Assembly: GCA_002438575.1 (NCBI GenBank)
Contig: DJPP01000135.1
Location: forward strand, 27,004-45,877
Reading direction: 5' to 3'
From: Oscillospiraceae bacterium UBA6409
GTDB taxonomy: Bacteria; Bacillota; Clostridia; Oscillospirales; Oscillospiraceae
Length of the DNA: 18,874 bases
A program made the position numbers and the translations under genes. Positions 1-6,093 of the stretch are shown here, one piece after another. Numbering within the stretch: position 1 is the stretch's first letter; each line of letters starts with the position of its first letter. The notes under the pieces were generated by a model. The model did not search any database and was not told where the DNA came from. It saw nothing but the letters and a program-made list of their open reading frames with translations.

Positions 1-363
1 CGCATCCCCCTGTTCGTACTGCTGGCCGTGCTGTGCTTCATCCTGTGGAATGCCGCCTGGGTCACGGACCGCTGCGGCGAGTGGGCTGCCGCGGTGGACA
101 CAGTCACCGCCGACCTGGACGCCGGCGGCGACGGCGGGACGGCACTGGACGCCCTGGACGCCCTGTGGCAGGACGTTCAGGGCTATATGCACATCATCGT
201 CTCCCATGAGGACCTGGACGAGGCCGAGGCCCTGATGGCCCAGGCAAGAGCGCTGTCCGCCCGGGGCAGCACCGAAGAGCTGTACCCCGTGCTGGCCCAG
301 CTGCGGCACCAGTTCCGGCTCATCGCCGAAACACAGCAGCTCAGCCCCAAAAATATCTTCTGA
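1..363 (+). CDS. DUF4363 family protein, C-terminal part (5' end outside window)
   Basis: The reading frame is open from base 1 and ends at TGA 361-363, giving about 120 visible residues. It begins with a hydrophobic stretch (IPLFVLLAVLCFILWNAAWV) that looks like a signal anchor or membrane segment. A helical, acidic region follows and ends in QLSPKNIF. Small size, one N-terminal membrane helix, a central W-x4-Y/H-x2-I-V-x-H segment (here WQDVQGYMHIIVSH) and an ending like AExxQLxxKNI match the DUF4363 family as I remember it, whose members are usually about 120 aa. Probably only a few N-terminal residues lie outside the window. In Firmicutes these genes often follow a DUF421 (YetF-like) membrane protein gene; that neighbour would be upstream and cannot be seen. 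The molecular function is unknown. Its stop is only 3 nt from the converging nrdR stop. Confidence 0.72.
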   Translation, partial: RIPLFVLLAVLCFILWNAAWVTDRCGEWAAAVDTVTADLDAGGDGGTALDALDALWQDVQGYMHIIVSHEDLDEAEALMAQARALSARGSTEELYPVLAQLRHQFRLIAETQQLSPKNIF

Positions 364-366
364 CGA

Positions 367-822
367 TCACTTCTCGCTCAGCAGCTTGTTCAGCTCGGAC
401 ATGAACGTGTTGATATCCTTGAACTGCCGGTACACGGAGGCAAAGCGGACGTAGGCCACCTCGTCGGCCTTTTTCAGCTTCTCCATGACCTTCTCGCCGA
501 TGACCTCAGTGCTGACCTCGCGCTCCAGGGAGTTTTGCAGCTCCTGCTCGATCTCCAGCGCCATGCGCTCCATGTCCGCCACGGGCACCGGACGCTTCTC
601 GCAGGAGCGCTGGATGCCCCGCAGCACCTTGCTTCTGTCAAAGCTCTGGCGGGAACCGTCCTTCTTGATGACCACCATCGGCAGGCTCTCTACCGTCTCA
701 TAGGTGGTGAAGCGCTTTTCGCACTGCAAACACTCCCGGCGGCGGCGGATACTGCTGCCCTCGTCGGCGGGGCGGGAATCCACCACCTTGCTCTCTTTAT
801 AACCGCAATAGGGGCATCTCAT
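367..822 (-). CDS. nrdR: Transcriptional repressor NrdR (ribonucleotide reductase regulator)
   Basis: The protein is 151 aa, the usual NrdR length. An N-terminal zinc ribbon is visible as C3-x2-C6 and C31-x2-C34, with the arginine-rich DNA-contacting run IRRRREC between the pairs. It is followed by an ATP-cone domain from about residue 46 to 139 ([33 protein letters not shown]). NrdR senses ATP/dATP through the cone and represses ribonucleotide reductase genes by binding NrdR boxes. The ATG start is backed by AAGGAGGAG about 8 nt upstream. A 12/16 match to the NrdR box lies over the -35 region of its own promoter (886-901), so autoregulation is likely. No nrd structural gene lies in the window. 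It converges with the DUF4363 gene with 3 nt between stop codons and no visible terminator. Confidence 0.97.
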   Translation of the reverse strand: MRCPYCGYKESKVVDSRPADEGSSIRRRRECLQCEKRFTTYETVESLPMVVIKKDGSRQSFDRSKVLRGIQRSCEKRPVPVADMERMALEIEQELQNSLEREVSTEVIGEKVMEKLKKADEVAYVRFASVYRQFKDINTFMSELNKLLSEK

Positions 823-844
823 CTCTCTTGCTCCTCCTTATCTC

Positions 845-860
845 TGTGGCGATCGCCACA
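845..860. repeat. Perfect 16-bp palindrome in the nrdR leader
   Basis: TGTGGCGATCGCCACA is a perfect inverted repeat with no spacer. It lies between the nrdR -10 element (872-877) and its SD sequence (about 830-838), so it would sit just after the transcription start. It could be an operator for a dimeric regulator or part of a short leader fold. It is unlike the AT-rich NrdR box 26 bp away. Confidence 0.6.
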
Positions 861-871
861 TAGTCACAGTT

Positions 872-901
872 ATTGTAACACAAACCCACAATATATGGTA
901 G
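872..901 (-). promoter_or_regulatory. nrdR promoter with overlapping NrdR box
   Basis: On the minus strand, TACAAT (872-877) preceded by TGt makes an extended -10. The -35 position (895-900) has no good hexamer. The 16-mer at 886-901 reads CTACCATATATTGTGG on the minus strand and matches 12 of 16 positions of the NrdR box consensus acaCwAtATaTwGtgt, including most of its centre. Its place over the -35 region fits autorepression. A second, well-formed NrdR box one to three helical turns away is not evident; the nearby CACAGTTATTGTAAC is a poor, one-base-short version. Confidence 0.62.
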
Positions 902-922
902 TCTTTTTTCAAATTTTCACCG

Positions 923-1378
923 TCATTTCGACATAATGGGCCGGCCCTCGCCATCAAAGAGGTACGTCACCTGTCCCTGCTCTACGCTTGCAAAGCAGAA
1001 CAATTCCGGGATCGGGAAGGGCTCACCCTCCCGCCACGGGACCACCGCCCGCACACAGCGCCCCTGCCGCGCTGTCCGCGCCGCCGGCGGCAGCCGGGAG
1101 AGAAACCCCCGCCGTTCCGGCGTTTCGCCGCCGCACTGCCGCAGCACACCGCGGCGCAGCGCTCCGGCGGGGGCCAGCAGCTCCCTGGAAAAGCAGCGCC
1201 GCAGCCCGCCGTCCTCGGTGACGCCCAGCAGTACCTCGCCCCCATCGCCCTGCACGTACAGCCGGTACAGTCCCTTCTCCGTTCCCCGGCACACCGCCCG
1301 CAGCTCCGTCTCCTCTCCCCGCGGACACACGTACAGCGTCCCCACGCAGCTATCCGCCAGACAGACCGGATATTCCAC
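923..1378 (-). CDS. Hypothetical protein, 151 aa
   Basis: I do not recognise this family. The frame runs from a GTG at 1378 to a TAA at 923. The GTG is preceded at good distance by AAAGGGGG, which is the main reason to accept this start. The protein has no signal peptide, no membrane segment and no obvious catalytic motif. It looks beta-rich, with segments such as GTLYVCPRG, YRLYVQGDGGEVLLG and VTYLFDGEGRP, and has an arginine-rich middle. The ending GQVTYLFDGEGRPI suggests a small beta fold. It starts just after the terminator of the nnrD-alr-mazF operon and precedes nrdR in the same direction. No separate promoter is visible in the 20 nt before it, so it may depend on read-through. Another minus-strand frame overlaps it but lacks a comparable SD site. 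Confidence 0.6.
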   Translation of the reverse strand: MEYPVCLADSCVGTLYVCPRGEETELRAVCRGTEKGLYRLYVQGDGGEVLLGVTEDGGLRRCFSRELLAPAGALRRGVLRQCGGETPERRGFLSRLPPAARTARQGRCVRAVVPWREGEPFPIPELFCFASVEQGQVTYLFDGEGRPIMSK

Positions 1379-1398
1379 GGCGCGCCGCCCCCTTTCAC

Positions 1399-1438
1399 AA
1401 AAAACAGGCCTGTGCCATACTATGCACAGGCCTGTTTT
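1399..1438 (-). terminator. Rho-independent terminator after mazF
   Basis: A perfect 15-bp stem (1401-1415 with 1424-1438, arms AAAACAGGCCTGTGC and its complement) encloses an 8-nt loop. Reading the minus strand it ends in a run of six or more T (1404 down to 1399). It lies 19 nt past the mazF stop and closes the nnrD-lipoprotein-alr-mazF operon. Confidence 0.93.
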
Positions 1439-1457
1439 CTCATGTCATCGCCGCCGT

Positions 1458-1823
1458 TTACACCAGATGGCTCCCCGTCAGTCCGAAGCTGACGGCAATG
1501 GCGGCGTCCACCTTTTCCATCACCGCGCTGTCCACTCGGCCCATGCGCTCCCGCAGGCGCTTTTTGTCCAGCGTCCGTATCTGCTCCAGCAGGATGACGG
1601 AATCCCGCGGCAGTCCGCTGCCCTGGGCCGCCAGCGCGATATGGGTAGGCAGCTTCGCTTTCCCCAGCTGCGATGTGATGGCTGCGGCGATGACGGTGGG
1701 GCTGTGCCGGTTGCCGGTATCGTTCTGCACGATCAGCACCGGACGCACGCCCCCCTGCTCGCTGCCCACCACGGGGCTGAGGTCCGCATAGTAAATGTCG
1801 CCGCGTCTGACAGTCGTATCCAC
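1458..1823 (-). CDS. mazF: MazF/PemK-family mRNA interferase toxin
   Basis: The protein is 121 aa from the GTG at 1823 ([17 protein letters not shown]...). MazF-family landmarks are clear: [20 protein letters not shown], then R27 in [12 protein letters not shown] and T50 in IAAAITSQ. R27 and T50 correspond to the catalytic Arg/Thr pair of Bacillus EndoA (about R25/T48). The expected product is a ribosome-independent, sequence-specific endoribonuclease. The frame could open 20 codons earlier at ATG 1883, but that start has no good SD site and adds residues not typical of the family. The GTG has CGGAGTG upstream and gives the usual start just before RRGDI. It is the last gene of the operon after alr, as in Bacillus alr-ndoAI-ndoA, but no antitoxin gene fits in the 159 nt between alr and mazF. 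Confidence 0.93.
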   Translation of the reverse strand: MDTTVRRGDIYYADLSPVVGSEQGGVRPVLIVQNDTGNRHSPTVIAAAITSQLGKAKLPTHIALAAQGSGLPRDSVILLEQIRTLDKKRLRERMGRVDSAVMEKVDAAIAVSFGLTGSHLV

Positions 1824-1909
1824 ACAGTTCACACTCCGAGGCAAGAAGTACCGGAGGGAGATATGTCCCCAGGTCACTTCCATTGTCCCACGCAGCCGCC
1901 GGATTTATA

Positions 1910-1972
1910 CGCCGCAGCGCCGTAAATTCCGTTTTCTCCCGCCCGTTCTATCCTATGCGCGCCGCAGCGCCG
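1910..1972. repeat. 13-bp direct repeat between alr and mazF
   Basis: CGCCGCAGCGCCG occurs at 1910-1922 and again at 1960-1972, exactly 50 bp apart, inside the only sizeable gap of the operon (1824-1982). On the minus strand a TATAAA (about 1902-1907) follows the second copy, though no good -35 accompanies it. The repeats may be chance in GC-rich DNA or binding sites for control of mazF. Confidence 0.4.
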
Positions 1973-1982
1973 GCGTGCGGCC

Positions 1983-3152
1983 TCAGAACCGCAGCAGCAG
2001 CTCCTTTTCCACTTCCTGCCCGTCCTTGTAATACACCCGCGGCACCCGCCGGCTGACGGCGCAAGTCAGCTCATAGGGAATGGTACCGGCGGCAGTCGCC
2101 AGCACGTCCACCCGCTGCCGCTTGCCGAACACCTCCACCTCGTCTCCCACCTGCACGCCGGGCAGGTCCGTCAGGTCGATCATGCACATATCCATACAGA
2201 TGCGTCCCCGCTGAGGCGCCATACCCTCCGCAGTCACAAGGCCGCACTGGTCCGACAGGCACCGATGGAAGCCGTCCGCATAGCCATAGGGCACCACGCC
2301 CATCCGCGTGACGCGCTCTGTTGTGAACCGCCTTCCGTAGCTGACATCCGTGCCCGGCTCATAGGTCTTGATGGTGCTCACCGTTGTCTTGAGCGTCATC
2401 ACCGGGCGCAGCCTCAGCTGCTCCGCCAGGTCGCCGCAGCCGTACAGCAAAATGCCGGGACGCACCATGTCCATATATGTCTCCGGGTACGACGCCACGC
2501 CGCCGGAGTTGGCACAGTGGCGTATGGCAAACCGCTGTCCGCGCCTTGCCTCCACCGCGTCGATGACCCTGCGGAACAGCGCCAGTTGTTTTTCCGTATA
2601 GGCGCGGCTGTCCGCATCCGGCTCGTCCGACACGGCAAAATGGGTGAAGATGCCCTCCGCCCGCAGACCCGGCAGGGCACAGGCCGCGCAGATATCCGCC
2701 GTGCCGGTGTCGAAGTGCTTGCCGGAGACCAGATAGCCCAACCGCGACATACCGGTGTCCACCTTGATGTGCACCGTCAGTTCGCCGCCGCAGCGCACGG
2801 CCTCCTCACTGTACTCCAGCGCCTTGGCCTGGCAGGACACCGCCTGGGTGATGTGCAGGTCGATGAGCCGCCCCACCTGCTCCCGGGGCGTGTGGCCCAG
2901 GATCAGGACAGGCATGGTAATGCCGTTGCACCGCAGCTCCGTCGCCTCATCTATGCTGGACACCGCCAGGTAGTCCGCCCCCAGCGTCTGCAGGGTCCGG
3001 CTCACCTGTACGGCCCCGTGGCCGTAGGCATCCGCCTTCACCACGCCCAGAAATTTGACCTCCGGGCCCACCCGGTCACGCAGCGTCCGATAGTTGTGCG
3101 CCAGCGCGTCCAGGTCGATCTCCGCCCATGTTCTCCTCAGTGTCGATTCCAT
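1983..3152 (-). CDS. alr: Alanine racemase
   Basis: This is a 389-aa PLP-dependent enzyme that interconverts L- and D-alanine for peptidoglycan synthesis. K39 in VVKADAYGHG is the PLP-binding lysine. R138 (DTGMSRLGY) and the catalytic tyrosine Y272 in SYGRRF are present, as is the GRICMDMCMIDLTD segment of the C-terminal beta domain. The N-terminal TIM barrel covers about residues 8-235 and the beta domain about 245-385. The frame stays open for 43 more codons, but ATG 3152 is the start: the alignable protein begins MESTLRRTWAEIDLDAL, ACGGAGG lies about 8 nt before, and the upstream lipoprotein gene stops only 2 nt earlier, so the genes are translationally coupled. The gene order around it (lipoprotein-alr-mazF) is conserved with Bacillus. 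Confidence 0.97.
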   Translation of the reverse strand: MESTLRRTWAEIDLDALAHNYRTLRDRVGPEVKFLGVVKADAYGHGAVQVSRTLQTLGADYLAVSSIDEATELRCNGITMPVLILGHTPREQVGRLIDLHITQAVSCQAKALEYSEEAVRCGGELTVHIKVDTGMSRLGYLVSGKHFDTGTADICAACALPGLRAEGIFTHFAVSDEPDADSRAYTEKQLALFRRVIDAVEARRGQRFAIRHCANSGGVASYPETYMDMVRPGILLYGCGDLAEQLRLRPVMTLKTTVSTIKTYEPGTDVSYGRRFTTERVTRMGVVPYGYADGFHRCLSDQCGLVTAEGMAPQRGRICMDMCMIDLTDLPGVQVGDEVEVFGKRQRVDVLATAAGTIPYELTCAVSRRVPRVYYKDGQEVEKELLLRF

Positions 3153-3154
3153 TG

Positions 3155-3733
3155 TTATGCCTCCGTATCTCCCGTGGTGCAGGCAAAGGATATCATCCGC
3201 ACCGTCAGCACCACATTTCCGTTCTGTGAAAACTCCGCATACCGCGGGATCAGACTGCTCTCGTCCAGCCACACGCTGCACAGCACCGCCGCGCCGCTTT
3301 GCCCGGTGGTCTCCAGCGTCAGGCGCAGGCAGGACGTGTCCTCCAGCGGCTCCGTGCCCTGCTCCTTCAGATAGCCCTCCGCCAGCATCCGCAGCAGCTC
3401 CGGCAAACAGTTGGCCGGGCAGATATCCGTGGCGTCCCCTGCCGGCAGCAGCTGGTCGCGGCTCTTCAGCGACAGTTGTCCGTCCGCCAGCACGGCGGTC
3501 AGGCCCTTCAGCGCCTCCGGCGCCGTCACTGTGGTGACAGACTGCCCCACCCGGTCATACCGGCACGTCAGGGTGAAGGTGCGGTCGTCGCTGGCCGTGC
3601 GGCTGACCACCTCCGCCTCCATGTCCGCCGATACCACCGTCCGGTACTGGTCCTGCACCGTCAGGCTCTTCTCTCCGCCGCAGCCGCACAGCAGCACCGC
3701 ACACAGCAGCAGCGGCAGCACACATTTTCGCAT
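3155..3733 (-). CDS. Predicted lipoprotein in the YdcC position of the alr operon
   Basis: The protein is 192 aa, starting at ATG 3733 with AAAGGAGGG about 7 nt upstream. The N-terminus is a classic lipoprotein signal: MRK, a hydrophobic core, then the lipobox LLCGC with the lipidated cysteine at C18. The mature part alternates short beta-type segments (TFTLTCRYD, GLTAVLADGQLSLKSR, LRLTLETTGQSGAAVLCSVW, IPRYAEFSQNGNVVLTV). That pattern is reminiscent of LolA/LolB-like outer-membrane-lipoprotein-sorting folds. In Bacillus subtilis the gene before alr encodes YdcC, a lipoprotein of that type, so this gene occupies the same slot; identity is inferred from position and architecture, not alignment. 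It would be lipidated by Lgt, also encoded in this window, and sit on the outer face of the membrane. Its function is unknown. Confidence 0.82.
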   Translation of the reverse strand: MRKCVLPLLLCAVLLCGCGGEKSLTVQDQYRTVVSADMEAEVVSRTASDDRTFTLTCRYDRVGQSVTTVTAPEALKGLTAVLADGQLSLKSRDQLLPAGDATDICPANCLPELLRMLAEGYLKEQGTEPLEDTSCLRLTLETTGQSGAAVLCSVWLDESSLIPRYAEFSQNGNVVLTVRMISFACTTGDTEA

Positions 3734-3768
3734 GATCCGTCCCTCCTTTTTTCAGAAGGGCTTTCCGG

Positions 3769-4623
3769 TCATTCCACCTCTTTCAGCGCATAGGGCAGCT
3801 TCTCTATCATATCCGCCGGGGTCATGCCCCGCCGTCCCTTTTCCTCCGCCGCCAGATCCCCGGCCCGGCCGTGGAGCCACACCGCCGCGCAGCAGGCATT
3901 AAATGGTTCCATGCCCTGGGCCAGCAGCCCGGTCAAAAGGCCCGTCAGCACATCGCCGCTGCCGCCCTTGGCCATGCCGTCGTTCCCGGTGGTATTCACC
4001 GCCAGGCGGCCGTCCGGCGCGGCTACCACAGTCCGATGGCCCTTGCGGATCAGGTACACACCGTGATCGGCGGCAAAGGCGGCGGCCGCCGCCTCACGGG
4101 GCGCGGTCATATCGCCGCCGATGCGGGCCAGCTCCCCGTCATGGGGCGTCAGCACCGTCACACAGCCCCGGCGGCAGGACAATGTATCTATATGCCCCGC
4201 CAGCGCGTTTATGCCGTCGGCGTCCAGCACCAGCGGCTTTTCCAGCGTCAGCAGTGCGCGCACCAGCGCATCGCTGTCCTCGCTCCGCCCCAGGCCGCAG
4301 CCTATGGCCACGGCATCGCAGGCAGCGGCACGGCGGCGTATCTCTGTCTCCGCAGCCGCGGAGAGCCTTCCGTCCTGCTCCGCCAGCGGATGGGGCATGG
4401 CGCACAGGCACTTGGCCGCCGCGATGGGCCACACCGTCTCCGGCACGCCCAGGAACACCAGCCCGCAGCCGCTGTGTACCGCCCCGCCGGCGCACAGCAC
4501 CGGCGCGCCAGTATACCCCACGCTGCCCCCCAGCAGATAGACCTTGCCGAAGGTCCCCTTGTGTCCGCCCGGGTCCCGTGCGGGCATAAGGCCCCGCACA
4601 AGCGCCCTGTCGATGACCTGCAT
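3769..4623 (-). CDS. nnrD: ADP/ATP-dependent NAD(P)H-hydrate dehydratase
   Basis: The protein is 284 aa, a stand-alone NnrD (YjeF C-terminal, ribokinase-like fold) without the NnrE epimerase domain that is often fused. It repairs hydrated NADH/NADPH. Visible motifs are HKGTFGKVYLLGGS (residues 21-34), DADGIN (134-139), the TPHDGELARI loop (159-168) and GNDGMAKGGSGDVLTG (213-228), where D224 is the expected catalytic base. The family's common GNPGMATGG reads GNDGMAKGG here, within normal variation. The ATG at 4623 has GGGGAGGTG about 6 nt upstream. It is the first gene of the minus-strand operon, transcribed from the extended -10 promoter at 4651-4659 and followed after 35 nt by the lipoprotein gene. 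The NnrD-alr linkage is common in Firmicutes. Confidence 0.95.
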   Translation of the reverse strand: MQVIDRALVRGLMPARDPGGHKGTFGKVYLLGGSVGYTGAPVLCAGGAVHSGCGLVFLGVPETVWPIAAAKCLCAMPHPLAEQDGRLSAAAETEIRRRAAACDAVAIGCGLGRSEDSDALVRALLTLEKPLVLDADGINALAGHIDTLSCRRGCVTVLTPHDGELARIGGDMTAPREAAAAAFAADHGVYLIRKGHRTVVAAPDGRLAVNTTGNDGMAKGGSGDVLTGLLTGLLAQGMEPFNACCAAVWLHGRAGDLAAEEKGRRGMTPADMIEKLPYALKEVE

Positions 4624-4650
4624 AGCGCACCTCCCCGTGCTTTTTTGTAC

Positions 4651-4659
4651 AGTATAGCA
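4651..4659 (-). promoter_or_regulatory. Extended -10 promoter for nnrD-alr-mazF operon
   Basis: On the minus strand TGC-TATACT forms an extended -10 element about 28 nt before the nnrD start codon. A -35 hexamer at the correct distance is weak. A TTGACA is present only 7 nt upstream of the -10, too near to serve as its -35. The promoter is back to back with the pheST promoter. Confidence 0.6.
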
Positions 4660-4712
4660 TATATGTCAATCACAAAAACTGCTTTTTTCGTATCGCGCCG
4701 CGAAAAAAGTGC

Positions 4713-4741
4713 TTGCAAGTTTTCTTTTGTTGTGGTATAAG
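4713..4741 (+). promoter_or_regulatory. Sigma-A promoter of the T-box/pheST operon
   Basis: TTGCAA (4713-4718), a 17-nt spacer and TATAAG (4736-4741), the -10 also having a TGg extension (4733-4735). Transcription would begin near 4748, just before the T-box leader. Confidence 0.75.
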
Positions 4742-4756
4742 TTATCCATCAAGCAA

Positions 4757-4990
4757 AAAAGCTGTGAACGGGAAGATCTGCGCCCACGCATCCGGCAGAG
4801 AGAGTCGGCCACCGGCTGCAAGCCGACTTGGGATGTACCGCAGTGTTCGCCCGGGAGCTGCCGCGAGGAAATGCGCGGCCGGGTCCCCGCCGTTACCGGG
4901 CAATGAGTGCGCGGACGCTGTCCGCGAAGCTGGGTGGTACCACGGAAGTTCGCCTTTCGTCCCAAGACATGGGATGAAAGGTGTTTTTTA
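4757..4990 (+). promoter_or_regulatory. T-box riboswitch (tRNA-Phe), leader of pheST
   Basis: The leader carries the T-box signature GGGTGGTACCACGG (4932-4945), followed by a terminator hairpin. Stem I can be drawn with base CGGCAG (4793-4798) pairing CTGCCG (4858-4863). A GAGAGAG segment lies on its 5' side and a distal GTCGG/CCGAC arm above it. On the 3' side of the predicted specifier loop lies TTC at 4846-4848 (in GCAGTG-TTC-GCC), a phenylalanine codon that fits the pheST genes downstream. A stem-III-like GCGGAC/GTCCGC hairpin precedes the antiterminator. Uncharged tRNA-Phe should bind specifier and T-box bulge and allow read-through. Leader boundaries are approximate. Confidence 0.93.
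4953..4989 (+). terminator. T-box-controlled terminator hairpin
   Basis: CCTTTCGTCCC (4953-4963) pairs with GGGATGAAAGG (4971-4981), 11 pairs with one G-U, around a 7-nt loop; TTTTTT follows at 4984-4989. The 5' arm also contains the bases that pair with the T-box sequence in the antiterminator. Confidence 0.93.
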
Positions 4991-5037
4991 TTGCACTTTA
5001 CCCCATTAAACAACTCTGAAGAGGAGGAAGCAAATAC

Positions 5038-6075
5038 ATGAAAGAAAAACTGGAACAGCTGCTGGCCGAGGGCAAGCAGCGCATTGCCTCCGTCGCCACC
5101 GAGACGGAGCTGCAGGATATCAAGGCCGCGCTGCTGGGCAAGCAGGGCAGCCTGACCGAGCTGATGAAGGAGCTGCCCAAGCTGGATGTGTCCCTGCGCC
5201 CCGAAATGGGCAAGGCCGTCAATCAGGTGAAGGGGCAGCTGTCCGCCCTGCTGGACGCGCGGCGCGACGAGCTGAAGATGAAGGCCTCCGAGGTGGACCC
5301 GGACTTCGACATCTCCGTCCCCGGCACCATGCCCCTCAGCGGCGGCCTGCACCCCATTACCCAGATGTGCTACGACCTGAACGACGCCTTCCGTTCCATG
5401 GGCTTCGAGATCTTCGAGGAGGATGACATCACCAGCGAGCTCTATGGCTTCGACAACCTGAACTTCCCCCCCAACCATCCCGCCCGTGAGAGCATGGACA
5501 CCTATTGGCTGGCGGGCCATGACAAGGGCGAATGCTGGGACAAGCTGTGCCTGCGCCCCCACCTGACCGGCGGCTCCGTGCGGTATCTGCAGACCCACAA
5601 GGCCCCCTACCGCTTCGTGTATCCCGGCAAGGTCTACCGCAACGAGACGACGGATGCCCGCCACGAGCGTGCCTTCTTCCAGTATGAGGCGCTGATCGTA
5701 GACAAGGACTTCACCTTCGCCTCCGGCAAGGTGATGATCAAGAGCATCCTCAGCAAGGTGTTCGGCCGCGATGTTCCGGTCCGTATGCGCGCCGGCTTCT
5801 TCCCCTTCGTGGAGCCCGGCTTTGAGATCGACATGGGCTGCCTGGTCTGCGGCGGCAAGGGCTGCAGCGTGTGCAAGCACGTGGGCTGGATCGAGGTCAT
5901 GCCCGGCGGCACGCCCCACCCCAACGTGCTGAAGGCCGCCGGCCTGGACCCCAACGAATACACCGGCTTCTACGTCAACATCGGCCTGGACCGCCTGGTG
6001 ATGATGCGCTACGGCGTGGACGACGTCCGTCTGTTCCACAGCGCCGATCTGCGTTTCCTGGAACAGTTCCGCTGA
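5038..6075 (+). CDS. pheS: Phenylalanine--tRNA ligase alpha subunit (divergent form)
   Basis: This 345-aa class II synthetase subunit forms an alpha2-beta2 enzyme with PheT and charges tRNA-Phe. Residues 1-90 are the N-terminal coiled-coil arm. Motif 1 lies around GLHPITQMCYDLNDAF, motif 2 around PGKVYRNETTDARHERAFFQYE, and motif 3 at GLDRLVMMRYGVDDVRLF. A CLVCGGKGCSVCKHVGW insertion with four cysteines, seen in many Firmicutes PheS, is present. The Gln and Glu that hold the substrate amino group (FFQYE) and the FPFVEP segment are kept. However, the usual LRTHTSPVQ reads LRPHLTGGSVR, and the usual GFAFGMG reads GFYVNIG, placing Tyr312 where E. coli PheS has Ala294. ATG 5038 has GAGGAGG about 10 nt before it. 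It sits behind a tRNA-Phe-type T-box and is followed by pheT after 18 nt. Confidence 0.95.
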   Translation: MKEKLEQLLAEGKQRIASVATETELQDIKAALLGKQGSLTELMKELPKLDVSLRPEMGKAVNQVKGQLSALLDARRDELKMKASEVDPDFDISVPGTMPLSGGLHPITQMCYDLNDAFRSMGFEIFEEDDITSELYGFDNLNFPPNHPARESMDTYWLAGHDKGECWDKLCLRPHLTGGSVRYLQTHKAPYRFVYPGKVYRNETTDARHERAFFQYEALIVDKDFTFASGKVMIKSILSKVFGRDVPVRMRAGFFPFVEPGFEIDMGCLVCGGKGCSVCKHVGWIEVMPGGTPHPNVLKAAGLDPNEYTGFYVNIGLDRLVMMRYGVDDVRLFHSADLRFLEQFR

Positions 6076-6093
6076 TAAGGGAGGGTACACGAC

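Noticed and set aside
1824..1883. Longer MazF starting at ATG 1883
   Set aside because: No good SD before it, and the extra 20 residues do not fit the family; GTG 1823 has CGGAGTG upstream and the canonical start.
3153..3281. Longer Alr reading into the lipoprotein gene
   Set aside because: The extra 43 codons overlap the lipoprotein gene in another frame. ATG 3152 has an SD and begins the conserved protein.
4657..4670. TTGACA on the minus strand as -35 of nnrD
   Set aside because: It is only 7 nt from the TATACT -10, and nothing resembling a -10 lies 16-18 nt downstream of it.
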